From NCBI GenBank assembly GCA_036873755.1, contig JAVTVY010036880.1:97173-161172 (forward strand): DNA of 64,000 bases. The letters run 5' to 3'. Source of the DNA: Hanleya hanleyi. Taxonomy: Eukaryota; Mollusca; Polyplacophora; Lepidopleurida; Hanleyidae. The notes beneath the pieces are model-generated. The model had not been told where the DNA came from, made no database searches, and saw only the letters and a list, made by a program, of their open reading frames with translations. Position 1 is the first letter of the stretch; each line of letters starts with the position of its first letter. The position numbers and the translations under genes were made by a program. Shown piece by piece: positions 43,721 to 55,515 of this stretch.

Positions 43721-45049
43721 CATCGTGGATTGTTTTACATTTTCTGGTAGAGCTTGACCCAAGGGTATAGTGTGGTAAATTGCAGCCTCCTAGCTCCAGA
43801 GGTAGGAACGATAATTGAGAGGAAGGGGGCATTTCGCCCCCCCCCCCCCAATGCCTGGACAGGTCCCCAAAAGCCCAGACCAGATAGGGTTAATATCAGC
43901 CCCTGAAGAGTGTGCTGGCTCAGGGCACTGGATGTGAGCTTTTTTGCCCTGTGTGTCATGATTATAGGAACAAATTTCCCTACTTGTAAGGCAGTTGAGG
44001 TGTTGCATTCCTATATCATATTGGAGGCTGAAGTTTGAGTGTTGTGTTCCCAGATATTTTAAGAAATGTTGGCTTGGCTTTTAGAGATTGGGGCATTTGC
44101 ACATGCATTGGGTTCCATCGTCTATGTCGGTTTTGCACATCTTGCAAATGCGATCTTCTTTATTAGCGTCTTTGGAGCGGCCTTTTTCCATTTCAAGATT
44201 GTGCGCGGATATCCTTATTTTTGTTCAGGTAGACTGAGTTGCTATCAGATTCGTGTATTACTATGTATGTCTGTAGTTTTTTTGTGTTCTCAAGTTTGTG
44301 TTGCTTGTGGGTGTTGTAATTGGGTTGATCGAGCTTCCTGTAGCGTACGTGTGTAGTGTCTGTCTGGTCAACGTGGGGCGGTTGGTTGTGTTATATTATG
44401 CCGGTCTAGTTTTCGAATATAGTTGTTGCGATGGTAATTGTTTTTGTTATGTTAGGCATATAGTTTGTTGCTTTGCACGCATCTGATAGGAATGAGGTGT
44501 CTGGGATTTTTCTAGGTGGATTTAGTATGGCGGCGTTAATATCAAATATGTGTGGTTGTCGGCCCAATTGATATTTCGATGCACAGTTTGACGCGAACTT
44601 AAATTGTTGACACAACTTGCAGAATTTCGTGGGTAACTTTCGAAATGGTTGGACGTCTATCAGATCGTAGTGGTGGTTTATAGGATATTTTAACTTGCAA
44701 GTTAACAAGTGTGTCAAATAATTTGTTGTAGACATAGGAGGTGGATTCGTTCCATTGAAAGATTTGTGTGTTTTACAGAGTGCTTTTATTGCCTTGTTGT
44801 ACAGTGCTGTTCTCGAGATTGGACAGCTGTTTTTCATGTGAAGTTTAGGGGTAGCATAGTGATGGTGTAAAGGAGAGATCATTTAGGAATAGAAGGTTGT
44901 TGGGATAAGACTGTCTCCTTGTTTTACATCAGTGCTGGAGAGGAGGAAATCTGTTCGGCTACAGACTCTCAAAATGCATAAATCACCATATAAAGTTCAT
45001 AGCTGGATCTGGACGTTGAACCACTAAACGGATTTCAACCCTGTTGACG
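43721..45049. other. No gene recognised; decayed repeat sequence
   Basis: A C-run with GGGGCATTTCGCCCCC (43825-43850) and GACCAGATAGGGTTAATATC (43879-43898) resembles the TAACCCTATCTGGCCTGGGG at 29787-29806, suggesting a shared repeat end. A minus-strand frame of 158 codons (44406-44882) contains CKLCQQF and proline-rich sequence but matches no family I know. I list it as possible transposon debris. Confidence 0.4.
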
Positions 45050-46370
45050 AGGGCCGTTCAAGATCAGGCGGTAGGAGCACTTTAGGAAAGGTATTGCGAC
45101 ACTATTTCTAAAAACTCTAGCGTTGAATGAATGTGGATATTGAAAAACTCCAAATGTTTTACGGAAGAACTTGACGCTAAAGGTCACATACCGTACAGAC
45201 ATGTCTCCACATTGGATTTCTCGTCTCTCTACACTACAATCCTTGTCCTCAAGAAAACTGATCGCCAATATATTAATGTCAGAAGCCATAAAGCATTCTT
45301 TAGCTCTATTACATACAAGGTATATCATTCATGGTTTTTTCTTTGTTTTTAGAGTTGCTTGAATTTCTCATTAAGAATATATGCATGTGAAATTTGGCAA
45401 CACAGTATATCAACAGCATATAGGTATTCCAATGGGTGTTAATTGTGCATCCCTTTTGGTTGACCAATATCCGTTCTCTTATGAATATGACTATTTACAG
45501 CGCGCTTTCAAAAAACTATCAATTCAAAGCTCGCTCATTCGCAGTGAAGGATATATATCCATCTTCACTGGATCTGAATGAAGCTACAGATAGCCCTAAC
45601 GGCACGTGATATTTAGACCTATATCTCTATAAAAATGAAGCGGACCTTATCTCTCGTTGACTTGATGACAAAAGAGATGATTACATTCTCGACATCGTAA
45701 ACTATCCCTTTCTGGAAAGCAATATTCCAGTGGGACCTGCATATGGGGTAAGCATATCTCGCCTAGTAGCATTTGCTAGATCCCGTTTTAAATGTGACGA
45801 TTTTAATCAACGTCACAAAACATTATCGCAGAAGTTTATAATACATGGCTATACCACCAAGTGCCTCCACTCAAATTTTCTCAAATTTGGCGATATATAT
45901 CGCATGCTGATAGCAAAATACGAGCGGAGCGTGCACGATCCATGACGTTACGTTTCGTAACTTATGTCTAATTGGGCTTAACCCCGGGGCTAGGGGCCGT
46001 ATGAACCCATGTTCTTCCAGGTTCTCTTGGTGTTCGAATGAACAGATACAATCACAGCCTGACTGAGATACATCCTCCTCTAGATGACGATTTTACAACG
46101 AATATCACATGGATTAAGCATACTGATCAGCGATACGTATTTGATTTTTTTGGAACATCATGATGTCTTGCAGGCAGCATTGAAAACTGTTGACAGCTGC
46201 TCTCTTGCAGGCAACTAGCCTATGTTTAGGTATGCTGTTATTCTCGTTTTGAATTTGGTGCTGTTATATGGAATAGGTATTTGGATTATGGACGCGGATA
46301 TTCTTTAATGGACGACGGGTGAATGATGAGTGACGGACCAGACGCTTGTAACTTGTAACAATTAAGTTTG
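45050..46370 (+). pseudogene. Penelope-like RT fragment with 3' tail, inactive
   Basis: Starts near MWILKNSKCFTEELDAKGHI and STLDFSSLYTTI (45131-45245), a typical Penelope-like RT finger region. A disrupted middle follows. The core motif VKFGNTVYQQHIGIPMGVNC (45384-45443) leads into FSYEYDYLQRAF. The YIDD catalytic stretch is lost. LYDKRDDY survives only in another frame (~45660). The tail GPAYGVSISRLVAFARSRFK is at 45733, followed by HSNFLKFGDIYRMLIAK. The non-coding 3' tail (46010-46370) matches 241-560 in reverse. Several stops and shifts make it dead. Confidence 0.8.
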
Positions 46371-46639
46371 AGGCTCGCACTATTGCTGCGGTATATGGAT
46401 TTGATCATTCTGTAGAATTTGCCAATGATGTTTGCGTTTAGAAGTTTTAAGAGTATGCTGTTATCCCAGACTATCAAATTTGAAGTCGATTAAGCATAGA
46501 TGTATGTAAAGTTTCTTTTTGGATGATGTATATTTATTAACGATAGTCTTTAGGGTGAAGAGACTGTCTGTTGTCGCCCCACCATTTGTATATTCAGATT
46601 GGTTGTCAGATATGGCGTTTTCTGTGCCTAGGTGGTGTG

Positions 46640-46895
46640 TCAGATACGGATTTCATATTTTGGGAACATCATGCTGTCTTGTCGGCATCATTGAAAACTG
46701 TTGACCGTTTCTCTCTTGCAGGAAACTAGCCTATGTTTATGTATACTATGATTGTCGTTTGAATTTGGTGCTAATACTGTTATATGGATATGGAATAGGT
46801 CTTTGGATTATGGACGCGGATATTCTGTAATGAACGACGGCTGAACTATGAATGACGGATTAGACGGTTGTATTTGTATTGAAGATAATTGAGAA
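46640..46895 (+). mobile_element. Solo Penelope-like 3' tail
   Basis: Repeats the tail seen at 46160-46365: GGAACATCATG, TTGAAAACTGTTGAC, CTCTTGCAGGxAACTAGCC, TTTGAATTTGGTGCTxATAC and TTTGGATTATGGACGCGGAT. Together with the preceding copy it makes a tail-spacer-tail arrangement. Mirrored in miniature at 1337-1500. Confidence 0.7.
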
Positions 46896-48956
46896 GAGGT
46901 TGTCCAGACGGCTCAGAACAGGGACCCCTCTATAGTTTCCAGGGTCTTGTTCGGAGTATTTCTTGTGTATAGGTAACATTCTACTATTGAGAGTTGGGAA
47001 ATAGTTTCCGCTATGTAGCATTGTGTTGTGTTACGGTAGGTAGTATATCTTTGCCATAGTTTAGTATTTCGTTTGTTCATGAAGATAAAAAGAGGAGGAG
47101 CCACAACTCCGTCAGATCAAAGTGTACTTTGTGCGTGACCGCCTCAGCGGGATCCCACTGGATTAGCCAAGGGATTAAGACAGGGCTCGGTCTTGGTCGG
47201 CAACTATCGGTTTTACGCGCATTCGCCTTAGTAACATTATCGCGGGCGGTACTGCTGGCCAGGGCACCTCGACTGAGAGAGTTGTGGCTTCTTCTCTTTT
47301 TAACTCCATGGTCTGTTTTACTGTCTAGTTTTCCCTTTCTTTTATTTCTTCTAGTATGTTGTGTGTTCGGTTTCATCTGACCTGGATTGCGAGTTTCAGA
47401 TTTTTATAGTAGTTGAATATAATCCTTCTGCAGTATTTTATTTTGTGATATCCTCTACAAGTTTTCCAAATGTCTTAGGGTCAGATTATTATATTGACTC
47501 TAGTTGGGTATATATAGCATTCTTCATGTCTCTTTTTTCCTCGTTTTCACTATGGTGGCAAAGAAGCTACCTGCAATTTTAGGGTCATTTGAGCATTTTG
47601 ATAGGAGGGTTGTTAAGTTCTTTAGTTGCTCTTTGAGATGTTGTGTTGAGTTTAATATGGGCCTTTTGTGATTTTTTGTTGTTCCTATGTGGGGGGAGAG
47701 GGGATATTGTTAGTGCTGTGTCAGTAAGTATATGTGTTAGTTCTGTTGTGGCTGAATCATTGCCCTCTTGGGTTGGCGTGATATCATTTGACATACAAGA
47801 TTGGAGTTTAGAAATGTTGACCTGATGTAGTGGACTTGCTTTAAAGTTAATCTTATTCTCATGGTTAATCAATCTCACGTTCGGCTATTTCCGTATTGGC
47901 GAAACAAGCCTCTCATATAGAACGCACAAATCCCCACCGGTGGAGAGCCTATGACGATCACGCAGTGAGCCGGCTACGAAATAGTGCCTTTGATAATCGA
48001 GGAATCCGGTCGCATTTTATTGTGAAATTTAGTTAATTTTAACCATAAGAACATAATTCATTCAAATTATACAAAACTATTTCTATGTTTAGTTGAATAA
48101 TAGCAATCTATCCACAGAACTCAGCAACTGGGCTAATTTCCGCCAATACAGAAATAGACGAATGAGAGATTGGTTCCGCCGAAAATTAATTGTGCGCGTG
48201 ATAAGATTCTTTATTGTACTGAGCATCCCATTTGGGACAGACTACAAAACACATAAAAAGTAGAACAAATAAGAAAGCAAACAAACACGTTTCCGTTTCC
48301 GCTCCCAGAAATCCACTAGGTCAAAGGTCAGTTTTCGCGGCTAAAGTGAGTTCTGGGGATAGATTAATGGTTAATTTGTATCTTCCTGGGATGGGTGTAC
48401 TATTGATTGTAGGTAGTTCTTCGGTTGGAAGTGGCAATTTAAATTGTTGAGACTGGACAGTGGATAGATGTGCGAGTGGAATAATGGGATGGACATTTAG
48501 GAATAAGAATTTGTAGAGTTTGTTTTCCGAGCATATGAAATAATTCACCTGATTTGGACCAAGCCATCCAGTTGTTTTGCCATTTAGAATTCTGGTTTGT
48601 GTAAGGATGTAGTAGTCTCCCAGTTCATTGGTCACTCGTTTTTTTTGTGGTCAGCTTAACATCGTTGTTTTGATGCTATCGCCTATTTTATAAGTCCGCT
48701 GGTGGGATGTAGTTTGTACAGACAAATACACAGGTCTTTTGTCAAGCCGAATTTCTCTCTTTTAACTGCTTTTTTTTCTCGGAAATTTTTGAAGATAGGG
48801 AGTGTCGAAATAGCACCAAGAGTCCTCCAGTGTCCCTGTTAGAGTTGTTTGTTGAGTGGTTATGACTATGTTTGTGAAAGAATCGGTAGCTCTGTATTTG
48901 GAAATTGGGCATGTTTGTTTTCGCGTAGTCGATGTTTCTTGTAGAGCGTCAAGGTA
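46896..48956 (-). pseudogene. Decayed coding-like sequence, possible LINE or other element remnant
   Basis: Several minus-strand frames are protein-like but broken. 47077-47376 is basic and serine-rich (RRNKRKGKLDSKTDHGVKKR) and is preceded by SDPKTFGKLVEDI, which recalls the endonuclease-RT linker of LINEs. 48321-48635 contains ELGDYYILTQTRILNGKTTG and is unrecognised. A CTATTTCCGTATTGGCG / CGCCAATACAGAAATAG inverted repeat (47887-48160) may be a separate small TIR element. No firm function. Confidence 0.3.
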
Positions 48957-49700
48957 ATGTTGTTAATTTCCTTCAGAGCTTCATTATCACTAAGTACATT
49001 TGTCCAATCTGTACTATTTAGACACTCTACATTACAAGAGAGGAATGGTTACATGTTTCGAGAGTTGAACATTAAAGTTGTAGCTCTACTACATACAAAA
49101 TATATCATTTATGGGATTTTTTTCTTTATAGAGTTGTTTGAATTTCTCATTAAAAATATCTATGTGAAATTTGGTAACACAATATATCAACAGCATATAG
49201 GCATTCCAGTGGGTACTAATTGTGCACCCCTGTTGACTGACCTATATCTGTTTTCTTACGAATATGACTATATTCAGGCGCTTTCCAAAACCGAGTCATT
49301 CAAACAAAGCCCGTTCCTTCTTATTCACCGAACGCTATATAGACGATCTTCTCGCTGTGGATAATCGCTATATAGATGGCACAGTGAAGGATATATATCC
49401 ACCTTCATTGGATTTGAAGGGAACTACAGATAGTCCTACAGGTACATCATATTTAGATCTAGACCTCTATAAACATGAAGCGCGCTTTCGCTCTCGTCGA
49501 CTTTATGACAAAAGAGATGATTATAATTTTTGGACAGTAATATTCCAGTGGAACCTGCATATGGCGTATACATATCTCGCCTAGTAGCATTTGCTAGATC
49601 CTGTGTTAAATGAGACGATTTTAATCAACGTCAGAGCACATTGTTGCAGAAACTTATAAAACCATATACCACCAAGCGCCTCCACTCAAAGTTTCTCAAA
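48957..49700 (+). pseudogene. Penelope-like RT fragment, best-preserved copy
   Basis: Two overlapping frames. 48957-49364 carries VKFGNTIYQQHIGIPVGTNC then APLLTDLYLFSYEYDYIQAL. After a frameshift near 49300, 49264-49584 carries SFLFTERYIDDLLAVDNRYI with the catalytic YIDD, then KDIYPPSLDLKGTTDSPTGT, SYLDLDLYKHE and RRLYDKRDDYNF. AYGVYISRLVAFARSC and HSKFLKFE follow to about 49700. These are the diagnostic motifs of Penelope-like RTs, relatives of telomerase. The N-terminal half and any GIY-YIG nuclease are missing. It is inactive because of the frameshift and truncation. Confidence 0.8.
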
Positions 49701-50289
49701 TTTGAGTGATAATAAGTGGTTTAGAGAATGTGTATGTTTTGTAGCATATGTTGTATTTTGATAATTTCGGGTTTCATGTATATGTGACATTTTGCTTCAA
49801 TGAATTAGCTAAGTATGCGCAATTTTACAGCTTATAGTAGCAAAGTTAAAATATGCCCAACTAATATCTTCGTTGCATGTGACAAGTCTACATGCATGAA
49901 AGGTATCAGTGTGGGGTGATTGTCCTGGGCTGTTTTAGATTACAAAACATAAAATGTTATAGATAAGCAAAGGTTTGATTGTTTTTAGAAAGTTTGGTCA
50001 AGTTATCTTGTGAACCTAGCCAGATTTACATATATACAAGTTTAACATAATAGATACACTATTAATTCCATCAGCACAGGTGATGCTTCTAGGCTATGTG
50101 GGATGATAAATGAAGATAAATGGCACAAACAGTACCGCAAGGTGGACACTAATTATAATGAGTACATTAAGTCTGATAGATATTATTTGTATCACATCTA
50201 CATTTCTATGAATATTGCCCAGGCACATATGATCGTTTATTCTCGAGATGATCACAGATTGTTTTGCACTTCAAGTCATCTCTGATTTG
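49701..50289. other. Nothing recognised
   Basis: AT-rich; one 60-codon frame without similarity. Bounded by the Penelope-like fragment and the satellite field. Confidence 0.4.
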
Positions 50290-51137
50290 CACTTACCTTA
50301 AGTGAAGCTTATGTGAAGGGGCATCTAATGGGTTGGGTGTGGGGTTGAAATATCGGCCTTCGGCGCATGCGCGGTGGCCGGCCGAAGGGTATGAAAATAG
50401 CCTTTTTGGAGCTAGGGGAGCCCCTAGTGGACCGATGGGGTCGAGTGAGGTATCAATGTGAAGCATTCATGAAGGGGCATCTCATGGACTGGGTGTGGGG
50501 TTGACATAGCGGCATTCTGCGCATGCGCGGTGGCCCAAGGGTATGCAAATAGCCGTGTTGGAGCTAGGGGAGCCCCTAATGGTCCAATGGGGTCGAGTGA
50601 GGTATCAAAGTGAAGCCTAGGTGAAGAGGCATTCAGGCAATGGGGTGGGTGCATGTAAAATTTTTCCTGAAAAAAAAAAACGGAAAACGGACTTTATCGA
50701 AAAACCTGGGAAAATGCCTATATGGGGTATGGGTGGTATATAGGTCGCCGGGCTTAACGGGGCTCGCCTGTCAATAGAGTTATCTCCCCCTAGTTCCAGG
50801 GTGGGTGTATGTAAAAAAATTTCTGAAAAAATACGGAATACGGACTTTATTCTAAATTACGGGAAAATGCCTATATGGGGTATGGGAGGTATAGGACCAT
50901 CCTGGGAAACCTACTTCTCCACATTTGCGGTATAGGTTGTGGGGTCTCGTTTTACTCGTCTCGTCAAGACAAACATGATAAGAAGTGTCCCCGTGCGAAA
51001 CGGTGAAATTTTTGAAAAAAGTCACCGAGCCTCATATAGTCCCATACTAGGGTATAGGATCAATGTTTGTCCCCCTGGGAGACGTACTTCTATACATTTG
51101 CGGTAGGGTTGTGGGGTCTCGTTTTACTCGTCTCGTC
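50290..51137. repeat. Satellite field, left part (~165 bp units with NRF-1-type palindromes)
   Basis: Units share TGAAGxxTxxGTGAAGGGGCAT, GGGTGTGGGGTTGAxATA, CTGCGCATGCGCGGTGGC, GGAGCTAGGGGAGCCCCTA and GGGGTCGAGTGAGGTATCAA. After 50650 the units change to CGGAAAACGGACTTTATCG and TACTTCTATACATTTGCGG types. The same families continue at 55516-57660, so this was one field before a LINE inserted at about 51138. Confidence 0.8.
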
Positions 51138-51846
51138 ATGGTCAGCATCTACTATTATTCCCCTACACAAAAAAGGCAGTAAAATTGACCCGAATAATTA
51201 TCGGGGCATTGCTCTTAGCAATGTTTTAGGCAAACTAATTGCGAAAATCATAAACACCAGGCTTACAACCCATCTGGAAACTAACGATCTTCTAAGTCGA
51301 AATCAAACTGGCTTCCGTAAAGATTATCGTACAAGAGACAACATATTCACACTCCGCACTATAATTGATAAATATCAATCCAATAAGAAACCAGTTTATA
51401 CATGTTTCGTTGATTTCAGGAAAGCTTTTGACTCTGTCAACCGCGATCTTCTTTTTGACAAATTAAAGGAAAAGGACATAAATGGTAAAATATTCTCCAT
51501 ACTAACATCTTTATATGATAACATCAAGTATAAACTCAAGGTCAATGATGAAATGTCGGACAGTTTCCAATCCTATATAGGAGTTCGACAAGGGTGTAGC
51601 ATATCTCCAACACTCTTCAATATATTTATCGATAATATAAAAAACTTTATACCACAGGATTCTGATCCCGTTCAATTGAATGGATTCAATGTATCACATC
51701 TTCTATTTGCAGATGATCTTATGTTAATGTCCGAATCGCCTGAAGGACTACAAAGATGCCTGAACAGTCTAGACATATTTTGTCAAATTAATAAACTAAA
51801 CGCAAACTTTGAAAAAACAAAAAGTTATATTCAAGAGATGACCTAA
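51138..51846 (+). CDS. LINE reverse transcriptase, part 1
   Basis: The open frame is entered from satellite sequence at 51067, but LINE sequence starts at about 51138. RT motifs: IIPLHKKGSKIDPNNYRGIA, NQTGFRKDYRTRDNIFTLR, CFVDFRKAFDSVNRDLLFDK, GVRQGCSISPTLFNIFID and catalytic LLFADDLMLM. The frame ends at EMT from a frameshift, then continues in the next frame as DHSWRLNDTELEIADSYQYL. The N-terminal endonuclease is absent. Catalytic residues are intact, but the protein is broken downstream. Confidence 0.8.
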
Positions 51847-51916
51847 ATGTGTAGATCACAGCTGGCGATTAAATGACACAGAATTAGAAATTGCAGACAG
51901 TTACCAATATCTTGGA

Positions 51917-52147
51917 GTGACTTTTTTCAGAACTGGAAATTTTAATGAATGCACCACTATGTTAGGAAATAAAGGATTACGTGCATCTTATGCCCTGCAT
52001 AACAATCTAGAACATAGAAATATCCCAACAGATATTTCTTGTCATTTATACAAAACTTTAATAAAGCCAGTTATATTGTATGGTTCGGAAGTATGGGGGA
52101 CAGATTATCTACTTAGAAAAAACACGGACACTTTAAATGCTGAAAAG
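51917..52147 (+). CDS. LINE reverse transcriptase, part 2 (thumb/connection)
   Basis: Continues in a second frame with FFRTGNFNECTTMLGNKGLR, LYKTLIKPVILYGSEVWGTD and LNAEKI. At this point the Helitron-like element interrupts it; the protein text resumes at IQNRFCKRLLGVHRT at 54445. The nested element therefore gives a clean before/after reading of its insertion site. Confidence 0.75.
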
Positions 52148-54440
52148 ATAGTGCCACGGCACTGTAGCGCTCATCTGGCTATAACTGGAGAAAGTGGCTG
52201 CAAGAAATTTTTACTGAAGAACTGCAATAGATGAGTTTCTAACTTGCGTTGTCTCCCCTGAACAAAATGGCAACATAGTCGATTTCACAGGAGGTCAAGC
52301 TGCAAATTCATGATTGTAATTGAAGGTTACGGAATAAAGGCAATTATACCAAAATATAATGTGTGATTGTCAGTAAGCTGTATAAGCAATAACCAGAACC
52401 AATTTTTATTATGTGATTGCAGTCGTTCGTCCATCTGTCCACTTCGTGTCCGGACAGTACATTGGACAGTTTTTAACCTTAGCTACGATTCCAATATTTT
52501 GTGGGTATATGCACCAGGGGGAGACATGTCGAGTACGAAATATGTGCGACTGGGTTGTTACGATGGCAATGAGATGTAACAGGACATTTCTGGTGAGGTA
52601 TGGCCTAACCAAGACATACCCCCATCTGTCTGCGAAGATGTAAAAGATAGTGCCACGGCACTGTAGGTCATCTGTCTGTAACTGGAGAAAGTAGCTGTGA
52701 GAAATTTTTACTAAAGAACTGCAATAGATGAGTTTCTAACTTGTGTTGTCCCCCTGAACAATCCATGATCCATGCAGTTATTTCCTGAGATTTTATGATA
52801 AAGTTTCATGGGAAATTCAAGATGCGGCAATATTGGATTTTCGAAATGAACCAAAAAAAGGTATCTTGCACAACTGGACCACAAGGGGAATCTGTGTATC
52901 AACATCCATGCAGTAATATCCTAAGAATTCACGATAGCAAAATTTCATGGGGAAATCCAAGATGGCCACCTGGTGGCCATATTGGATTTTTCAATCAGAC
53001 CACATATGGTATCCTGCACATCTAGACCCCAAGGGCAACCTCTGTACCAAAATTGAGAAAGATCCATGCAGTACTTCCTGAGAAATCACGATAACAATGT
53101 TTCATCTGGAAATCCAAGATGGCCGCCTGGTGGCCATATTGGATTTTTCAATCAGACTACAAATTGTATCTTGCGCAACTAGACCCCAAGGGGAACCTCT
53201 GTACCAAATTTGAGAACGATCCATGCAGTAGTTCCTGAGAAATCGCGATAATGTTTCATCTGGAAATCCAAGATGGCCGCCTGGTGGTCATATTGGATTT
53301 TTCAATCAGACCGCAAATTGTATCTTGCGCAACTAGACCCCAAGGGGAACCGGTGTATCAAATTTGAGAAAGATCCATGCGGTTCTTCCTGATAAATCAC
53401 GATACCGAAGTTTCATAGGGAATTCCAAGATGGCCGCCTGGTGGCCATATTGGATGTTCGAATCAGAGCAGAAAAGGTATCTTGCACAACTAGACCCCCA
53501 AGAGGAACCTGTGTACCAAATTTGAGAAAGATCCATGCAGTAGTTAACGAAAAATAATGATGACAAGATTTCACTGGCAAATTCAAGATGGCCGCCTTGT
53601 GGCCATATTGGATTTTTCAATTAGACCACAAATTGTATCTTGCACAACTAGACCCCAAGGGGAACCTCTGTACCAAATTTGAGAAAGACCCATGCAGTAC
53701 TTCCTGAGAAATCGAGATAACAATGTTTCATCTCGAAATCCAAGATGGCCGCCTGGTGGCCATATTGGATTTCTGAATCAGACCACAAAAGTATCTTGCA
53801 CAACTAGACACTAAGGGGAACCTGTGTATCAAATTTGAGAAAGATCCATGCAGTACTTCCTCATAAATCACGATAACGAAGTTTCATATGGAAATCCAAG
53901 ATGGCCGCCTGGTGGCCATATTGGATGTTCGAATCAGAGCAGAAAAGGTATCTTGCACAACTAGACCCCAAGGGGAACCTGTGTACCAAATTTGAGGAAG
54001 ATCCACAAAGTAGTTCCTGAGAAATTGCAATAACAATGTTTCATGGGGAAATCCAAGATGGCCGCCTGGTGGCCATATTGGATTTGTGAATCAGACAACA
54101 ACAGGTATCTTGCACAACTAGACCCCAAGGGGAACCTGTGTACCACATTTGAGAAAGATCTATGCAGCAGTTCCTGAGAAATCGCGATAACAATGTTTCA
54201 ATGGCAAATTCAAGATGGCCGCCATGGCGGCCATATTTAAAATCGTATCGACACGACATGAACAAATTCTGGTGTACTCATTGGGGGGAACATGCATGCC
54301 AAGTTTCAGCTTAATCGGCCAAGCGGTTTTAGAGAAGAAGATGTTTACGCACAACGGACGACGCACGACGCACGACGGACGACGCACGACGGACAGTCAG
54401 GCCATGACATAAGCCCATCGGGCCTTCGGCCCAGATGAGC
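52148..54440. mobile_element. Helitron-related minisatellite element nested in the LINE
   Basis: The left end has AGTGCCACGGCACT and GCTCATCTGG (52169-52178). The right end has the hairpin CATCGGGCC-TTC-GGCCCAGATG and CCAGATGAGC (54431-54440), the inverse of the left subterminal word. Next to the right end is an ACGGACGACGCACGACG microsatellite. The core (about 52790-54260) has roughly ten ~155 bp units, each with AAATCCAAGATGGCCGCCTG, GTGGCCATATTGGATTTTTC and CTAGACCCCAAGGGGAACCT. Insertion between ...GAAAAG and TAAAAATTC adds no obvious target duplication. A further insertion related to the module at 12190-12416 occupies about 52280-52640, with the left-end sequence repeated on both sides. 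Confidence 0.65.
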
Positions 54441-55213
54441 TAAAAATTCAGAATAGATTCTGCAAAAGACTTCTAGGGGTTCATAGAACAACGAATAATA
54501 ATGGTGCTAGAGCAGAATTAGGGATATATCCATTGATGCTTGACATTGCTGTAAGGGCCATAAAATATTATGATTATATTAACAGTCACCCAGACAGGAT
54601 AACTTATCATGCCTTAGAAGAACAACGCAAATTATGTCAGCATCGAACTGGTTGGCTGTACAAACTTACTAAATATATCAACGATACGTTAGGCCTAGAT
54701 CATAAACAATGCTCTCAATCACAAATAATACAAGCCCTAAACTCTCACTTTGAGTACCAATTCAACCAATCTATGCAGGACCATGCTGATGGATCAAGTA
54801 ACAAAATGAGAACATATCGTATATTAAAAAACAATATTAAGTTAGAGGAATATCTGCTTCTGATTCGTAACACCAAAGTGAGAACATTCCTAGCAAAACT
54901 ACGTCTCAGTAATCACAAACTGAAAATTGAGACTGGTAGACATACGCGTCCAATCACACCTGTGGAGCAACGCTTATGCCCCAAATGTAATATAAGAGAA
55001 GACGAATTCCACTTTGTTATGCAGTGCCAAATTTTCAATATTGAGAAAAAAATTCTTTTTGACAAAATAAATGAGACAAATATTGTCTTTGGTACTTTGA
55101 CACCGGATGGTAAATTTGTGTATTTATTAACCAATAATGATCGCCTTCAAATAAACCTGATTGGTGATAACCTATACAGTTGGTACAACAAGAGACTTGA
55201 CCTACTACCATGA
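54441..55213 (+). CDS. LINE ORF C-terminal part with zinc-binding CCHC motif
   Basis: Resumes the LINE protein at IQNRFCKRLLGVHRTTNNNG; the longest frame with a methionine starts at 54533. It includes LGIYPLMLDIAVRAIKYYDY, KVRTFLAKLRLSNHKLKIE and the metal-binding motif CPKCNIREDEFHFVMQC (C-x2-C-x7-H-x4-C) near residue 150 of the 226-codon frame. This C-terminal motif is common in several LINE clades. It ends 300 bp before the LINE tail. Not functional on its own. Confidence 0.8.
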
Positions 55214-55515
55214 TACAATGTATATATGTAGTAATGTATGCATTCTGTTTGAATGTTCATGGCTATATGTAGCCTACATATTATGTTCAGTATAGGCTAT
55301 AGATAAGATACTTGTAGTCTAGTACAGTGTCAGCTCAATAAAAGAGCTACATTTATGAATACCTATGATATGACGGAACGTAAAACTGTATTTCTGACTT
55401 CATTGGTATTCTTGTTCTTAACCCTATATTTGGGGTAAGCATTTTACTTTGTTTTGTTTTGTACTCTGCCCTGTACCGGGTGTTTGGTGCAATAAACTTG
55501 AACTTGAAGTTGAAC

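Larger units (their letters stand above)
51138..55515 (+). mobile_element. 5'-truncated LINE inserted in the satellite field
   Basis: The left junction is CTCGTCTCGTCA|TGGTCAGCATC. The right end is an AACTTGAACTTGAAGTTGAA tail followed by GAACACGATAGGAAGTG, the satellite sequence that normally follows CTCGTCATTT (see 55680-55710). The LINE is interrupted by a Helitron-like element (52148-54440). The clade differs from the other LINEs here: VRQGCSISPTLFNIFI and the C-terminal CCHC motif are of the type seen in RTE/I-like LINEs. The exact clade is unresolved. Confidence 0.75.

Noticed and set aside
44406..44882. 158-codon minus-strand frame with CKLCQQF
   Set aside because: Possible transposon debris, but no domain, start context or homologue that I can name. 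Kept only as a note in the region entry.
54215..54412. Plus-strand frame ending in NGRRTTHDGRRTTDSQ
   Set aside because: A translation of the CGGACGACGCACGACG microsatellite of the Helitron-like element end.
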